Assembly (NCBI GenBank): GCA_963924555.1
Contig: OZ004598.1
Location: 4,934,858-4,998,857 of the forward strand
Length of the DNA stretch: 64,000 bases
Origin: Crambe crambe
Lineage: Eukaryota; Porifera; Demospongiae; Poecilosclerida; Crambeidae
Direction: 5' to 3'
Shown: positions 1 to 11,037 of the stretch, piece by piece
Layout: each line of letters begins with the position of its first letter
How positions within the stretch are numbered: the first letter of the stretch is position 1
Made by a program: the position numbers and the translations under genes
The notes under the pieces: model-generated
Databases searched by the model: none
Seen by the model: only the letters and a program-made list of their open reading frames with translations
What the model was told of the DNA's origin: nothing

Positions 1-884
1 AGAGATGAAAGTTTACTGTTCATTGTAGCAGTACAAAAGGTTAAGAGCATACAAGTTCAATCAAATGTGTGAGCTATTGATGAAAAACTAAATAGCCATT
101 CTTCCTCATTCATGTTACAACACATTTGAATGCATTATGGAAACAGGGAACATCATGTCTTGCTGGATACATGAATTTCATTGGTTAATTACTTGCACTG
201 ATCACAAGACTTGTTAACAAAATAAAATTAAAAAAGGAAAGAGCAAAATTTACTACGCTTCAGTCTTCAAAGCCTGGTTCTTGGTAACGGGAATGAAAAA
301 GTGCACATGAATAACCGTTTCATCTTCATGACTCCTAAACTAAAACCTTCTAAATGCCTTTGATCTCTGCCAGGCTGTGTTTTCTTTTACATGGAGTCAT
401 GTTGGTTATTGCTACCTTTGAACTGACAGGTCCATGGAACAGGTAAACCTCTCTCTCTCCTTTGAACTGATAGGTCAATAGAATAGGTAACACACACACA
501 CTCTCTCTTTCTCTCTCTCCCTCCCCTTTAACCATATGTGAAGACAACACTAAGATGTTTGATTCTGTGACATTATTTAACTCACTACATATATATGCAT
601 AGGTCACCAGTTCTCACAAACTCTCCCAAAAATGATTAGACAAATGAGTGAGCCTATAGCAACACACAATAAGTGAGCCTAGCAACACAATTAGATTCAT
701 AACCCACGCTGAAGGTTTCTATTAGAGAACTTGGATGACAGGTTTCTATCACACAAAAGCTTGTTTGGATTCTATTGGATATATGTACATTGTGAACTGA
801 TCAATCAGATTACCCTATTGTGACAGTTTATGAAGGGAGACTCTGTCCCTCTTAAAGGGATTAGATAAAGCTTTGAATTCTTAC
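1..884. other. Left edge: expected last USP10 exons not resolved
   Basis: The USP10 model stops at position 885 with the exon ending in the residues YRLWA. The family continues with a catalytic-histidine segment (HHG...GGHY), and I could not find that segment on the minus strand here. A short minus-strand stretch near 255-330 reads as DETVIHV...KTEA and vaguely recalls the USP10 C-terminus, but it cannot be confirmed. The rest is AT-rich sequence with CT/CA-rich runs near 440-530. The missing exons probably lie left of the window. Confidence 0.4.
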
Positions 885-947
885 CTGCCCATAATCGATA
901 GGATCTTTGTGCTGCTGGTAACTTGCTCTTTATTGTAGGTGCCAGCA

Positions 948-1015
<68 letters not shown>

Positions 1016-4000
1016 ATATTATACAGCCTGTTTTGGTACCATTAATTTAAGGAATCGTTAAGGGAACACATTTCTCTATAATCCAGTGGTAGTATTGAAT
1101 CACTTCATGTGTTAACTTCCATCCCATGTTGTCAGTTCCTACATAGCAACAATACAGTGACCTACCCACCCACACAGCGACACTAACTTCATAAACCAAG
1201 TGATTGGTACAACCGGACACAAGGATAACTAAATCCTTTTTTTAAAAATGAGATCGTGAGATTGCGTAAAGTGTGCACACATAGACAAGAGCAGCCATGA
1301 AAAGTCTGGAAAACACCTTCAAGTGTCATCAAGAGTCCTCGTTAAGGATTCTTCTTTCCCACAAAAATTTAAATGACTTAAAAGTGGTGTTTGTACGCAG
1401 TCCCACTTGCTTCCTTTCCCACGTCTCCAGTAAGGAGAGGGGTCACAAGGCGTGATGGTCTTTAAGGTGTGATGACCCTAACTTGTCCTGTACACATTTT
1501 ATTGGATGGGAAAGTTTGCTTTAGTTGTCTCTGTGCTTACAGGAGGTGAGTTGATCATTGATCAAAGGTCATCTTCTGAATGCATCAAAAGAGATTCCGC
1601 CTAACTACTTCCTTCAGGTAAACAATGTGTGTGTGTGTGTGTGTGCGTGCATAAGCCCACCATTTCCCCCAGATTACAATTTATCTTGCTGTGTGAGCTA
1701 GACCACCACATATCACACCCCTTAGGGACAACAGTGCATCCAATGACCTTTACACCTTACCTTTGGTGATCTCCATCTCTGGGGTGTAGTGGATGTGCTT
1801 AAAGAGCTTCTGGGAACCGTAGGAAGTGAAGACAAACCTCTTGAGGTGGAAGATGAGAACAGGAGGGAGGCGACCGAGAGTCAGATGCTTGTATGCATCC
1901 ACCTGTAAAAGGGTTACATTATGGTGGGCTATAATTGAAATAAGTGACTGACTATAATGATTTAATTGGAATAATGGTGGGTTCTAATAGGAGTAATAAT
2001 GAAGTGCCATCCAGGAGATTTATAAAGGTGTAAACAGGGCAGTTCTCTACATCATTTAAAGGTTAAAAGGTTATTTACACTCATTAATTAAATACCACTG
2101 CTCATTTTTTCTCAAGGGTAATTATAACCACCTACATGTACAAAAGACCATACCACACAAAAAAGGATCCAATTTCTGATTCCCCCCCCCCCCCATGCAA
2201 AATTGGACCCCACATGCACATGAACTGGATTTGAAATTGGACCCAACATGGATTGGATTTGAAATTGGATCCAACCGCACTTTTGTGGTACTGGATTTGA
2301 AATTCTAGACTCCCACATGGACTGGATTTTTGTGGTACTGAAGCCATCAAGGGCTACTCCTGTTTGGTGTACCTCTGACATGTGTACAGTCTCTTTGGCT
2401 GCTAGGGCCTCCAGTGCTTCCTTGACTGAAGTTATAGAGTCAGACTGGGAGGAAAAGAAGATCAGGTAAAGGGTTGCCATCAACACAAGAATGAAAACAA
2501 GTACAAGTAGATTAGTACTGACATATGTACCTGGATATCCAGCTGTAGAGAAAAGAAAGGTTCCATGGTGGCCGATTCTTTAGCCCCATGTCTATGAAGA
2601 GCAGATCTCAACTGCCCACCAAATATTTCCGTGATTGGACTCTCTGAGAAGGAAATCTGTATATAAAAAATAAGTTGGTAAAGGGATTATCATTTGGTAA
2701 AGGGTCTCTACTCCCACCCTCGTACGTACATGTACTGCTCAATATATTATGTATCCTTATCATGCAAGTGATTAGTATCCAGAACCACACCCATCAATCA
2801 TTGGCATGGCAAGGCATTTGGATGCATGCTGTTGGTGTCTCTATTACACTTGCTCCACACCACGTCCCCCAAATCAATTGGTCACTGACGGTAAGTGAAG
2901 AGTGCATTGTCAGACACCAGGAACCCAACACGAAGAGTGCCCCGTTAATTATAGGTTCTCAGGCTCAGCGTATTCTTCTTTGCATACTCTCTATAGTTCT
3001 TGCATACCCTCTATACTTCTTGCATACCCACTGTATACTTCTTGGATACCCTCTATACTTCTTGTATACTTCTTGCATATCCTCTATACTTCTTGTATAC
3101 CCTTTGTATACTTCTTGCATACTTCTTGTATTGCATACCATACTTGTATTTTTGACATACCTGTCTAGTGATTGTAGACTTGTTCTTTGGTCCCACTTGT
3201 TCCCACTCCTCTTCACCGGCCTCATCCTGCTTTTTCTGTTCCTCAGGTGGCAGCTGCTGCTGGCCCTCCTGGGGGGAACCAACCACCACCCCTTCTCGCT
3301 CACACGAGGAAGACCCTGTGAATAAGTGTACCATAATACCGTCCAAACGAACTGCGGTCTACCTATAACCACAAACCTTTGTCTTCACTGTTACTTTCCT
3401 CCATAGCCTTCTTGGCAGAGACGATCTCTTCATGAAGTCCGTCCAACATGCACCCGAGGAACTCTTCAGCATCTTCCTGTCTGCCCTGAGGGGAGAAGAG
3501 GAAGGGGAAGAGAAGACAGACAGACAGACATGGACAGATGAACAAACACCACACCACTATCAATTTGATCACGGCATACCCATTAGCTCAATAAAAGTCA
3601 TGTGACATGCATTATACAGGGATGTGCATAATACAGGTCATGTGACATGCATAATACAGGTCAGGTGAAATCAGATCATATGACATAATACAGATCATGT
3701 GATAACCCCTTGATAAAGAGAGTGGTCATGTGACATGCATACAATGCCAGTACCTTGTATGAGAGGTTGGATCTGATTTTGTGTAACATGGTGTAGACAT
3801 AGTCTGGACGGAAAGGTTCTCCGGGAAGAAGCTCGGCCAAATGTGACAGTCGCTTCTTCCTAGAACTCGATGCTCCACTAGCTGAACCGGAGGGAGGGGC
3901 AGTCAAACCAGTTTTAGGGTAGTCACGAAACTCGTGCACAAACTGTATCCTAAAGAGTGTACAAATGATTCTCCATAACAAAAGAAAGAGAGGTCATTAC

Positions 4001-6720
4001 TTTGGCTTAACATAAACATCCTTACAAGTCACATGACATCCTTACATGGTATCCACAAAGGGAGTAAGGGAGGGACCCTTGCAGAGGGGAGGGTTCGGAT
4101 TGAGAGCCTTGAACAGACCAATCACACATGGGATACTGAGTAATGCCTGCAAGGGCTAGTGTGTTAGCTGTGTCAAGGATTATATCAGACGTCAACCACA
4201 ATCTAGTGGTGTCACTGTGAAACATGAAATTGTGACACTAGCTCTAATCTAGTGGGTGGGGGGATACAGCATGCATGTAACACCAGTTCCCTTGGTTGAG
4301 GAGTCCTCTGGGCTGGATTGACTTTGATTTGTATGACACCTGCCAATTTAACAGTTGTTCTGCGAGAGAAATAAGAAGAATCAAGTCAGTACAAAGATCT
4401 TAACTCTAACACCAGATGACAATACCACTCTCTCTCTCACTTACGTCCCAAACTTCTAAATTGGACGTCAAAGTCCTTTCCTTTCCTACTGGATGGCGTT
4501 GTATCCTCTTTCTGACTTTTCCCAATGGGAGCTTCACTGGGTCCTCCTTCCCCTATCCCCCCTCCACCCACCTCCTTTGGCCTGCTATCTTGTGGCAATT
4601 TTTGGTTACTAGTTCTGGAACAGGATGCTGCCGACTGCGTACGACTTGTTGAAGAAATTTGAGAATTACTACTATCTGAAGAAGATTGGCTAAAAATAGA
4701 AGCCCAGGATTTGATACGATTTGTTCCCCATGCTCCTCCCACAGTGGGTGTGGCAGATGAGATCGTGGTAGGGGTGGTATCAGAAGAAACACTGGTGTTA
4801 CTAGAGCATGGATCACCTGAATTGGTAGCCACACCCACTCTGTGAGGACTGCCCTGCCCACTTGGAGATTTTGAGTTCATACTCGACATTGAAGACGTTC
4901 CATTGATTGCTGGTGGTGAGGGAAAAGGTGCTCCATTTCTATGTCTCTGGTGATCATTATCGGATGATACTGCTGAAGTAGGTGACGGAAAGTTGATTCC
5001 CTCGGGCGGTGGAGTGGGGACAGACTCTGCCCCCATATTTTGTGAGGAGTGGGGGGAAGGGGAGGAAGTGACAGAGGATGTGAGAGTATGAGGTGGAGCT
5101 TGATCGTGTATCTGAGACATCTGTGTGTTACTAGTGGTGCCATTCGAATCCACAAAGCTTGGATCCATGGTGCCAGCTGCTGCCGGACTGGAGTCTGCAA
5201 GATTAGACGACACTAGCGGTTGATGATTATCAATGGTACAAACACAAGTGGGTGAGGCCACAGTGAGAGTGGGTGTGGTTAGGGTTAGGGGTGCACCTCC
5301 TGCACCGATTGGTTGGTGGTCTCTGTCTCTCAGCGTTGAAGTCGAGGTCAAAGGTAAGTCACCAGATACAGCTGTTTCTGCTTGAGTCCTATCGACGTTT
5401 GTGGTCTTTGACTCTGAAGTAGGTTGTCCTGACGTCTGGATAAGCACAGGAAGAGACTGGGTAGAACCTCGGCAGTCCTCCTCCTCCATTTGCTTCAATT
5501 CAGAAATCATCAGAGCCACTTCCATGTCTCTACCGGCAACCACACCCCCACCACTGAGGTCAAAGTCCAATTTCCTTACAGCAGTGGTAGTCTTGCTTGC
5601 AGGTGATGCTGAAGAAGATGTAGAGGGGTGGTTCTTTCCGGGACTTGGGGCAGACGAAGGAGCACCAGGAACGAAGGGGATGGCATTCACATTCAATGGA
5701 CGTGTGGCTGAGAGCTGGAAGTCTTTCTTATCTCCAAGACCATTCCCACTTAAGTACTCCACTGGACTGGTCGGGGGGTTAGGGGGGAGGTGGGGGGAGT
5801 GAATTTCAGGGGAGTAACTCCGTCTTTTCTGGTCGAGGATGGAGGGAATTTCCAAGAATGTGCTACCGGCAAGTCTGGAGTCAGCCCCTGCCAGTAAGGT
5901 GCAAAGTACAATCATAATTACATCACTAGGAGTGATCTGATTGGTCAACTGGAAGGAGTAGCTATGGGAAACAAACTACTTACCTATGAACCTGTCATTA
6001 CTTTGCCAAACAAACTGAAGAAAAGGAAGGAAGAAGCATAAATCAACTATGATAACACTAGACTGATCCCTTGATGATTCACTATAACATCTGCTCTAGC
6101 TTTCTAATTCATGGCCAAATTTCATATTTACCAGAGAGCTGATCATCCACTCTATAAGCTGGTTTTTGAAATTTTGTAATTGAGAAAGTTATAGCAGTCG
6201 TAAAGGATCATGTGAAACTTTAGCTACTTACTTGAAGGTCCTTTGTCTCTTGAGTGAAGAGATCAGAGATCTCGTCCGCTGAAAAGGATCCAAATGAGAT
6301 ATCCTGAAGTTATGAAAAAGTAGCGGTCGTAACACATGCATAATTATAGGAGCAGTTGACCCCCATAGGGGGAGTCAGATGACAGGGCATGTGATTGACA
6401 AGGAAGTCAGGTGACGGGGCATGTGATTGACAGGGAAGTTAGGTGACAGGGCATGTGATGGGAAGGTGATAGGGCATATGATTGACAGGGAAGTCAGGTA
6501 TGACAGGGCACATGATTGACGGGCAGTCAGGTGACAGGGCATGTTGACAGGGAAATCAGGTGACAGTACAACAGCCATGGGAGGAAGTTAAAGAGTGGAG
6601 GTTGATCAGACCAGTGTGTCCATCAAATCAACACGTGGTCACATTTCACTGCGTACGTGTGAAATTTTGTAGCAGATTTTCACCACATACCTGAAAAGTC
6701 ATTTCCACTGGGCATTCCAT
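885..6720 (-). CDS. USP10: USP10-like ubiquitin carboxyl-terminal hydrolase (C-terminus off the left edge)
   Basis: This is a deubiquitinase of the USP10 family, cysteine peptidase clan C19. In vertebrates USP10 partners G3BP in stress granules and deubiquitinates p53 and ribosomal proteins. Minus-strand exons are 6691-6720, 6232-6303, 5984-6014, 4445-5887, 4268-4359, 4046-4155, 3754-3949, 3377-3485, 3161-3315, 2531-2656, 2358-2444, 1761-1902 and 885-950. All phases agree and give about 886 residues so far. Visible are an N-terminal FGSF motif (residues 14-17), a PAM2-like motif LNVNAIPFVPG (about 109-119), a Ser/Thr/Pro-rich linker with KSWASIF, the Cys box PRGLLNQGNWCY (catalytic Cys about 552), GRQEDAEEFL, EWEQVGPKNKS, ITEIFGGQLRS and LPPVLIFHLKRF. 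The His-box exon is not seen. The start is the ATG at 6720, giving MECPVEMTFQ. Linker exon 4 is unusually long (1443 nt). Confidence 0.93.
953..1014. repeat. (GT)n-(GA)n compound microsatellite
   Basis: A GT run passes directly into a GA run. It abuts the acceptor side of the USP10 exon at 885-950, where the GT run on the plus strand reads as the polypyrimidine-like tract on the minus strand. Confidence 0.95.
2970..3150. repeat. Minisatellite in a USP10 intron
   Basis: Short repeat built on variants of CTTCTTGCATACCCTCTATA, with about eight to nine degenerate copies between USP10 exons 3161-3315 and 2531-2656. Unspliced ORFs through it are repeat translations, not genes. Confidence 0.85.
6063..6214. 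mobile_element. Short inverted-repeat element, MITE-like, copy A
   Basis: The left end reads TGATCCCTTGATGATTCACT and continues ATAAC. The right end, GTTATAGCAGTCGTAAAGGA then TCA, is its imperfect inverse complement. The interior carries AGCTGATCATCCACTC, shared with copies near 15857-15992 and 17741-17860. It sits in the USP10 intron between exons 6232-6303 and 5984-6014. No coding capacity, so it would be non-autonomous. Confidence 0.7.
6375..6570. repeat. Minisatellite of about 33 bp units in USP10 intron 1
   Basis: About six imperfect copies of a unit beginning GTCAGGTGACAGGGCATGTG and continuing ATTGACAGGGAA. The array lies between the first and second coding exons of USP10. Confidence 0.9.
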
Positions 6721-7281
6721 CTTCAAATCCGCAAATCTGCAGATGAAAGGTGAAAATGTAATCACGCATGCTGAATCAGCCCACTCAGCATTGATGCACC
6801 ACCTTAATTGATGCACACCCAATTTAAGAGCCAATCCAACGTTCTGAGTGTAATTACAGACGCATAATAGTTTTTTTTTTGGTTTTTTGGTTTTTTTTTG
6901 GTACATTAATCTGCCACACCTCCTGACCTGGAAGTATTTTTTCGTGGCTCTTCAATTGACAGTATCCACAAACTCACACAAGCTCTGTGCATTGTGTAAA
7001 CACACAAGACTTAGTATTAATTTATGATGACAGAATATACTAGCCACATCTCTAAGAGGGTAAGAGGGTATGGGGTGTCATGATCAACTTATCTAGCAAC
7101 CGCCGGTGCCAGTAAGATAACGACGAGCAAGCTGCAGGACTTACAGAGCACACGAGGAATAAAGATCACTGCCATTGCATTTCTGCCATTTTAATTTTCT
7201 TGTCACGTGTCATATCAGTTTATCATCAGAGCGATCCTTACCAGTTGAAATTTTGATGGCGACCTTTACCAATCTATCAAA
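6721..7281. promoter_or_regulatory. Shared 5' region of divergent USP10 and TRPA genes
   Basis: The 561 bp between the USP10 ATG (minus) and the TRPA-like ATG (plus) must hold both 5' UTRs and probably both promoters. Positions 6805-6935 belong to a dispersed repeat, including a T-rich stretch with interspersed GG. I see no clear TATA box in either direction. Confidence 0.55.
6805..6935. repeat. Dispersed repeat, copy 1
   Basis: Two blocks are shared in the same order with 57277-57375: ATTGATGCACACCC followed by AGCCAATCC and GTTCTG, then ATTAATCTGCCACACCTCCT followed by GACCTGG. The spacing between blocks differs. It lies in the shared USP10/TRPA upstream region. Confidence 0.8.
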
Positions 7282-10200
7282 ATGGAAGGGAAGGTTGATC
7301 ACGATGGTGCTGTCATGTCTCTACCAGCTTTTTCACCGGATAAAGTCAGAGATGCATCTCCTACCCATTTAATCAGATGTGGGAAATTGAAGGAGCTAAA
7401 AAGACAGCTGTCCGTCTCCATGGTCGACCCAAAGACCTGGCGCGAGACAACGACTGGGAAAAGCTTCCTCCACCATGCAGCTATAGCTAACCAGATAGAC
7501 ATCATTCATTTCTTCCTGGATACTGGGAAAATAAGCACAAATGGAGCCGAAAAGCACGTGAGGAAAGGTCAGAAGGATGTGTATCTGATTGATGCACAGG
7601 ACAGTGATGGCAACACAGCCCTTCACCTAGCTGTCATCAAGGGACATGTTGAAGCCATTAATGCTCTCTTGAGCCACAATGCCAATGATTCCATTCTAAA
7701 CAAGAATCAAGACCCAGCCTTACACTTGGCCATTAGACAAGGTCCCAAGGCTGCCCAAGTCATTTCTGAATTCATCAAGCACCCGAATGCCAATATAAAC
7801 ATAAAGGGTCATCATGATTTTTCGATTCTTCACATTGCTGTGGAAAGCAGCAGCATCAAAGTCCTGGAGCTGATGCATGCTGAAATCCTTGCCAGAAGAC
7901 AGCAAGAGACAGACACAAACAATGGAGACCAAGTGTGGCATTCCAAAGACAGAAATGGCTTCACTCCCGTCCACTTAGCAGCACGGCTAGGATTTCACAA
8001 GCTCCTGGAGTTTCTGCTCTCAAAATGTGTTGAGCACAATGCTTCACCCAAAGATCTACTCAATACCCTCTCCAATGATAGCAAGGTTCCACTCCATTTA
8101 GCTGTAGAGCGTGGACAAATGGAATCTGTTGGGATCTTGCTGAAATATGGGGCAGATCCCACTTTTCTCGAAAGTTATCAACCATCACCTCTCCATTTTG
8201 CATGCTCACAGGGTCAGCTTGACATCTTGAAGCTCATGGTTGATTATTGTGGACAAGGTGTCCTTGAAACACGTGATAGAGAAGGAGGAAACACGCTCCA
8301 TAGCAGCAGTGCTTCCATCAACTGTGAAGAAATCATTCCATACTTGGTATCAAATGGAATAAATGTTAATGATAGAGATATCAATGGCGATACTCCATTG
8401 GCCAATGCTGTACAACTTGGGAGTGTATCTGCAGTGGAACAGCTGCTATTGCATGGGGCAGACCCTCTCATTACAGACAGACAGGGTCGTAATGCTCTAC
8501 ACCTGGCAGTAAGGAGTAAGCGAACTGCTGTATTCAAGAAAATAGTCAAATGCAATACAGCTCGGATAATGGCCGAGTCTTCTGATGAGGAAAGAAGCTA
8601 CCCCATCCACCATGCTCTGAAGCTAGGTGTAAGTGAGATGGTGACCAAGCTACTAACACTGACAACGGAAACATTCAAAGATAACAAAGGGAATAACTAT
8701 GTACACCTCGTAGCTCTCTCTGGCAATGAGAAGAGTCTCACCGAGCTTCTAAACCATCTCTGTGTCCGGCATATGGTTAATGAAATCAATCAGGCAGGGT
8801 TTACCCCTTTGCATTTTGCCGCTATGTCATCCAGCCAGGCAATTTTGAAGAAGCTCATCGACTTCGGAGCAGTCATTCACAAGAATAAGAGCGGACACAC
8901 TCCATTTATGCTTGCCTGTTCCAAAGGCAACCTAGAAGCTGCCAAGCTTCTCTACAGTGGTAACACGTTTCAACGCAACTGGATTGACCACTCCAGAAAC
9001 ACAGCTCTGCACTTAGCCGTCGATGGGGGAAACCCTGAAGTAATTACTTTCTGTCTGGATCAAGGGATGGCCATCACTCTCAACAGCAACCACCTCAGCT
9101 ACTTTGATAAAATCCTCTCAATTTCGGATCCCAAATTAGCCGAATCTGCCCTTCGACACAAGAGATGGAAAGAATGTACAAAGGTATACAACCCTGACAA
9201 GCCACACCCTCTCCTGCGCATCATTGATACAATTCCTGACAAGTATGGAATACTGTTGGATAATTGCCTCTCCAAGTGCAACCTAGATCATCAACATCCT
9301 GACTACTGGGAGGAATATGACTTTGATTGCTTGACAACGAAATCTGAGCCCTGTCCTGAAGTTAATGATGAAAGAACTGGGAGGGGAGATGAAATTGAGC
9401 TGGTAAGTCCTGAAGAATTTGATGGTGTACATTTCCAGCATCATACAGGAAGTTCTGTTGCTGTTGAAGATGTAGCCCTCACTCTTAACAGAGAAGTGGG
9501 GAGGAGGAGGAGAAAGGGATTCCCTGGTCAGTGGCGACAAAGGGAAAATGACGAAGACGACTCGCTGGTTGTCGTTCGCAAGCTGATTAAGAATCGGCAT
9601 GGGTCTTACTTGCTGCATCCGGTAGTGATCGCTTTCATCAAAATGAAGTGGCGTGGATTTGGCCAGGTGTATCACATGACAAAATTCGCAATGCATTTTC
9701 TGCTTGCTCTGTTCCTATCCATCTTTCTGCTTCTCATCCCTGTGCCTCAGCAAATTATTCCAGTGAATTCAAACAGCACAGAAGTTGAGAGCGAATCAGT
9801 TAGCACTGGAGCACAAGTTATGCTGTACATCACATTATTGCTCACTCTGGTCAATCTCTTGATCTTCATCATGCAAGTCTATATCCATGGATTGGATCTG
9901 ATCATACACTTTGCATCAGAATTCCAAGAATGGTCAAACTTGATAGCAGCATTATGCACAGCCATTTTCCTTGTGTCTATCTTGGCTAGCAAGCTGGAGA
10001 TAGCTCTTTGGAATTCAGCAGCCTTGGCTATTTTCTTTGCCTGGTTCACAGTCGGCTTGAATCTACAGTTCTTCAACATCTTGAACATAGGAGTCTACAT
10101 CACCATGCTTCTCAGTACAACGGAATTGATCTTCAAAGTCCTGGCAATCTCGTTTGTGTTTTTCCTAGCCCTTTCTTTCCCATTTTACATTTTAGTTGGC

Positions 10201-10896
10201 ACGGTGAAAAGACTGCAGTACACCACTCTGGGTATAAGTTTATTCACAAGCTTACACTCCCTTGTTGGAGTAACCGATTACTTGGGCTTCATCAACTTGG
10301 AACAATCAGATAATCCTCAAGATCATTTACGGTTTTCCGTTCTTGTTTTCCTCTTCTTGGTTGTATTCATCATTATGCTTCCTATCGTCATTATTAATCT
10401 CCTCATTGGTTTAGCTGTTGGAGACATTGCTCTCATCCAGAAAGAAGCAGTGATCTCCCGTCGTTCAATTGAAGTGCGTGCTCTGACTAGTTTGAACAAA
10501 CGACTTCTCAAACAGAGCTGGACAAGACATATCTGTAAGAAAAGTCACCGACACTATCCAAATATTTCACAAAAACGTTCCTGGATCGTTCGGTTAGTGT
10601 ATGAAATCCTTGATGCTAATGTTCATACTGAGGAGTCACGATATGATAACTCCAGTGATGTTCAGGGCATCATGAAACAAAGTTTTGCTGAGGAAAGGAA
10701 TTTCCAGGCAAAGAAGCTGGAAAGATTGCAGAAGAGAGTGGAGGAGTTATCAGAAGATCAACTTGTGCAGTTGGAAGGGATCAAGACTCTCAGAGAAATG
10801 CTGGTGAAGGAAATGGAGGGGATGAAACGTCTTGAAAGCATGGTTACCAAGCTCATGGAAGCACAAGGACTACAAACTTACCTTGACTTAAAGTGA
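7282..10896 (+). CDS. TRPA-family ankyrin-repeat cation channel, single exon
   Basis: The protein has 1204 residues, close to TRPA1 (about 1120). About 15 ankyrin repeats fill residues 60-600, including DGNTALHLAV, NGFTPVHLAA, KVPLHLAVERG, AGFTPLHFAA and SRNTALHLAV. Six hydrophobic segments follow: S1 about 802-825, S2 844-870, S3 883-907, S4 910-934, S5 936-973 and S6 1016-1046. The pore loop contains GVTDYLGF, leaving one acidic residue near the selectivity filter. S6 ends in NLLIGLAVGDI, the hallmark of TRPA channels, followed by a TRP-like helix with QKEAVISRR. Residues 1136-1195 form a charged coiled coil, consistent with tetramerisation. Expected role: non-selective Ca2+-permeable sensory channel at the plasma membrane. 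No intron interrupts it, unlike most neighbours. The ATG at 7282 follows GACCTTTACC...AAA and is in good context; a longer N-terminus is not needed. Confidence 0.93.
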   Translation: MEGKVDHDGAVMSLPAFSPDKVRDASPTHLIRCGKLKELKRQLSVSMVDPKTWRETTTGKSFLHHAAIANQIDIIHFFLDTGKISTNGAEKHVRKGQKDVYLIDAQDSDGNTALHLAVIKGHVEAINALLSHNANDSILNKNQDPALHLAIRQGPKAAQVISEFIKHPNANINIKGHHDFSILHIAVESSSIKVLELMHAEILARRQQETDTNNGDQVWHSKDRNGFTPVHLAARLGFHKLLEFLLSKCVEHNASPKDLLNTLSNDSKVPLHLAVERGQMESVGILLKYGADPTFLESYQPSPLHFACSQGQLDILKLMVDYCGQGVLETRDREGGNTLHSSSASINCEEIIPYLVSNGINVNDRDINGDTPLANAVQLGSVSAVEQLLLHGADPLITDRQGRNALHLAVRSKRTAVFKKIVKCNTARIMAESSDEERSYPIHHALKLGVSEMVTKLLTLTTETFKDNKGNNYVHLVALSGNEKSLTELLNHLCVRHMVNEINQAGFTPLHFAAMSSSQAILKKLIDFGAVIHKNKSGHTPFMLACSKGNLEAAKLLYSGNTFQRNWIDHSRNTALHLAVDGGNPEVITFCLDQGMAITLNSNHLSYFDKILSISDPKLAESALRHKRWKECTKVYNPDKPHPLLRIIDTIPDKYGILLDNCLSKCNLDHQHPDYWEEYDFDCLTTKSEPCPEVNDERTGRGDEIELVSPEEFDGVHFQHHTGSSVAVEDVALTLNREVGRRRRKGFPGQWRQRENDEDDSLVVVRKLIKNRHGSYLLHPVVIAFIKMKWRGFGQVYHMTKFAMHFLLALFLSIFLLLIPVPQQIIPVNSNSTEVESESVSTGAQVMLYITLLLTLVNLLIFIMQVYIHGLDLIIHFASEFQEWSNLIAALCTAIFLVSILASKLEIALWNSAALAIFFAWFTVGLNLQFFNILNIGVYITMLLSTTELIFKVLAISFVFFLALSFPFYILVGTVKRLQYTTLGISLFTSLHSLVGVTDYLGFINLEQSDNPQDHLRFSVLVFLFLVVFIIMLPIVIINLLIGLAVGDIALIQKEAVISRRSIEVRALTSLNKRLLKQSWTRHICKKSHRHYPNISQKRSWIVRLVYEILDANVHTEESRYDNSSDVQGIMKQSFAEERNFQAKKLERLQKRVEELSEDQLVQLEGIKTLREMLVKEMEGMKRLESMVTKLMEAQGLQTYLDLK

Positions 10897-11037
10897 TTTT
10901 TATTATTATTTTACTAATTTCTTTCTTTGCTTTCCGACTTTATTATGCTATGCGGTTCTTTATAGGCAGTTGAAGGGCACTAGCAAGTGTACACTGTAAA
11001 AAATGTGATCATGCCTATATACTTTCAATTTTTTACA

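Noticed and set aside
255-330. Minus-strand stretch reading DETVIHV...KTEA as a possible USP10 C-terminal exon
   Set aside because: Similarity to the family C-terminus is weak, the donor would be poor, and the His-box exon that should precede it is not found between it and 885.
2890-2945. Possible additional USP10 exon with EPIINGALFVLGS
   Set aside because: The true ITEIFGGQLRS exon was found at 2531-2656 and its phases fit both neighbours, leaving no place for another exon.
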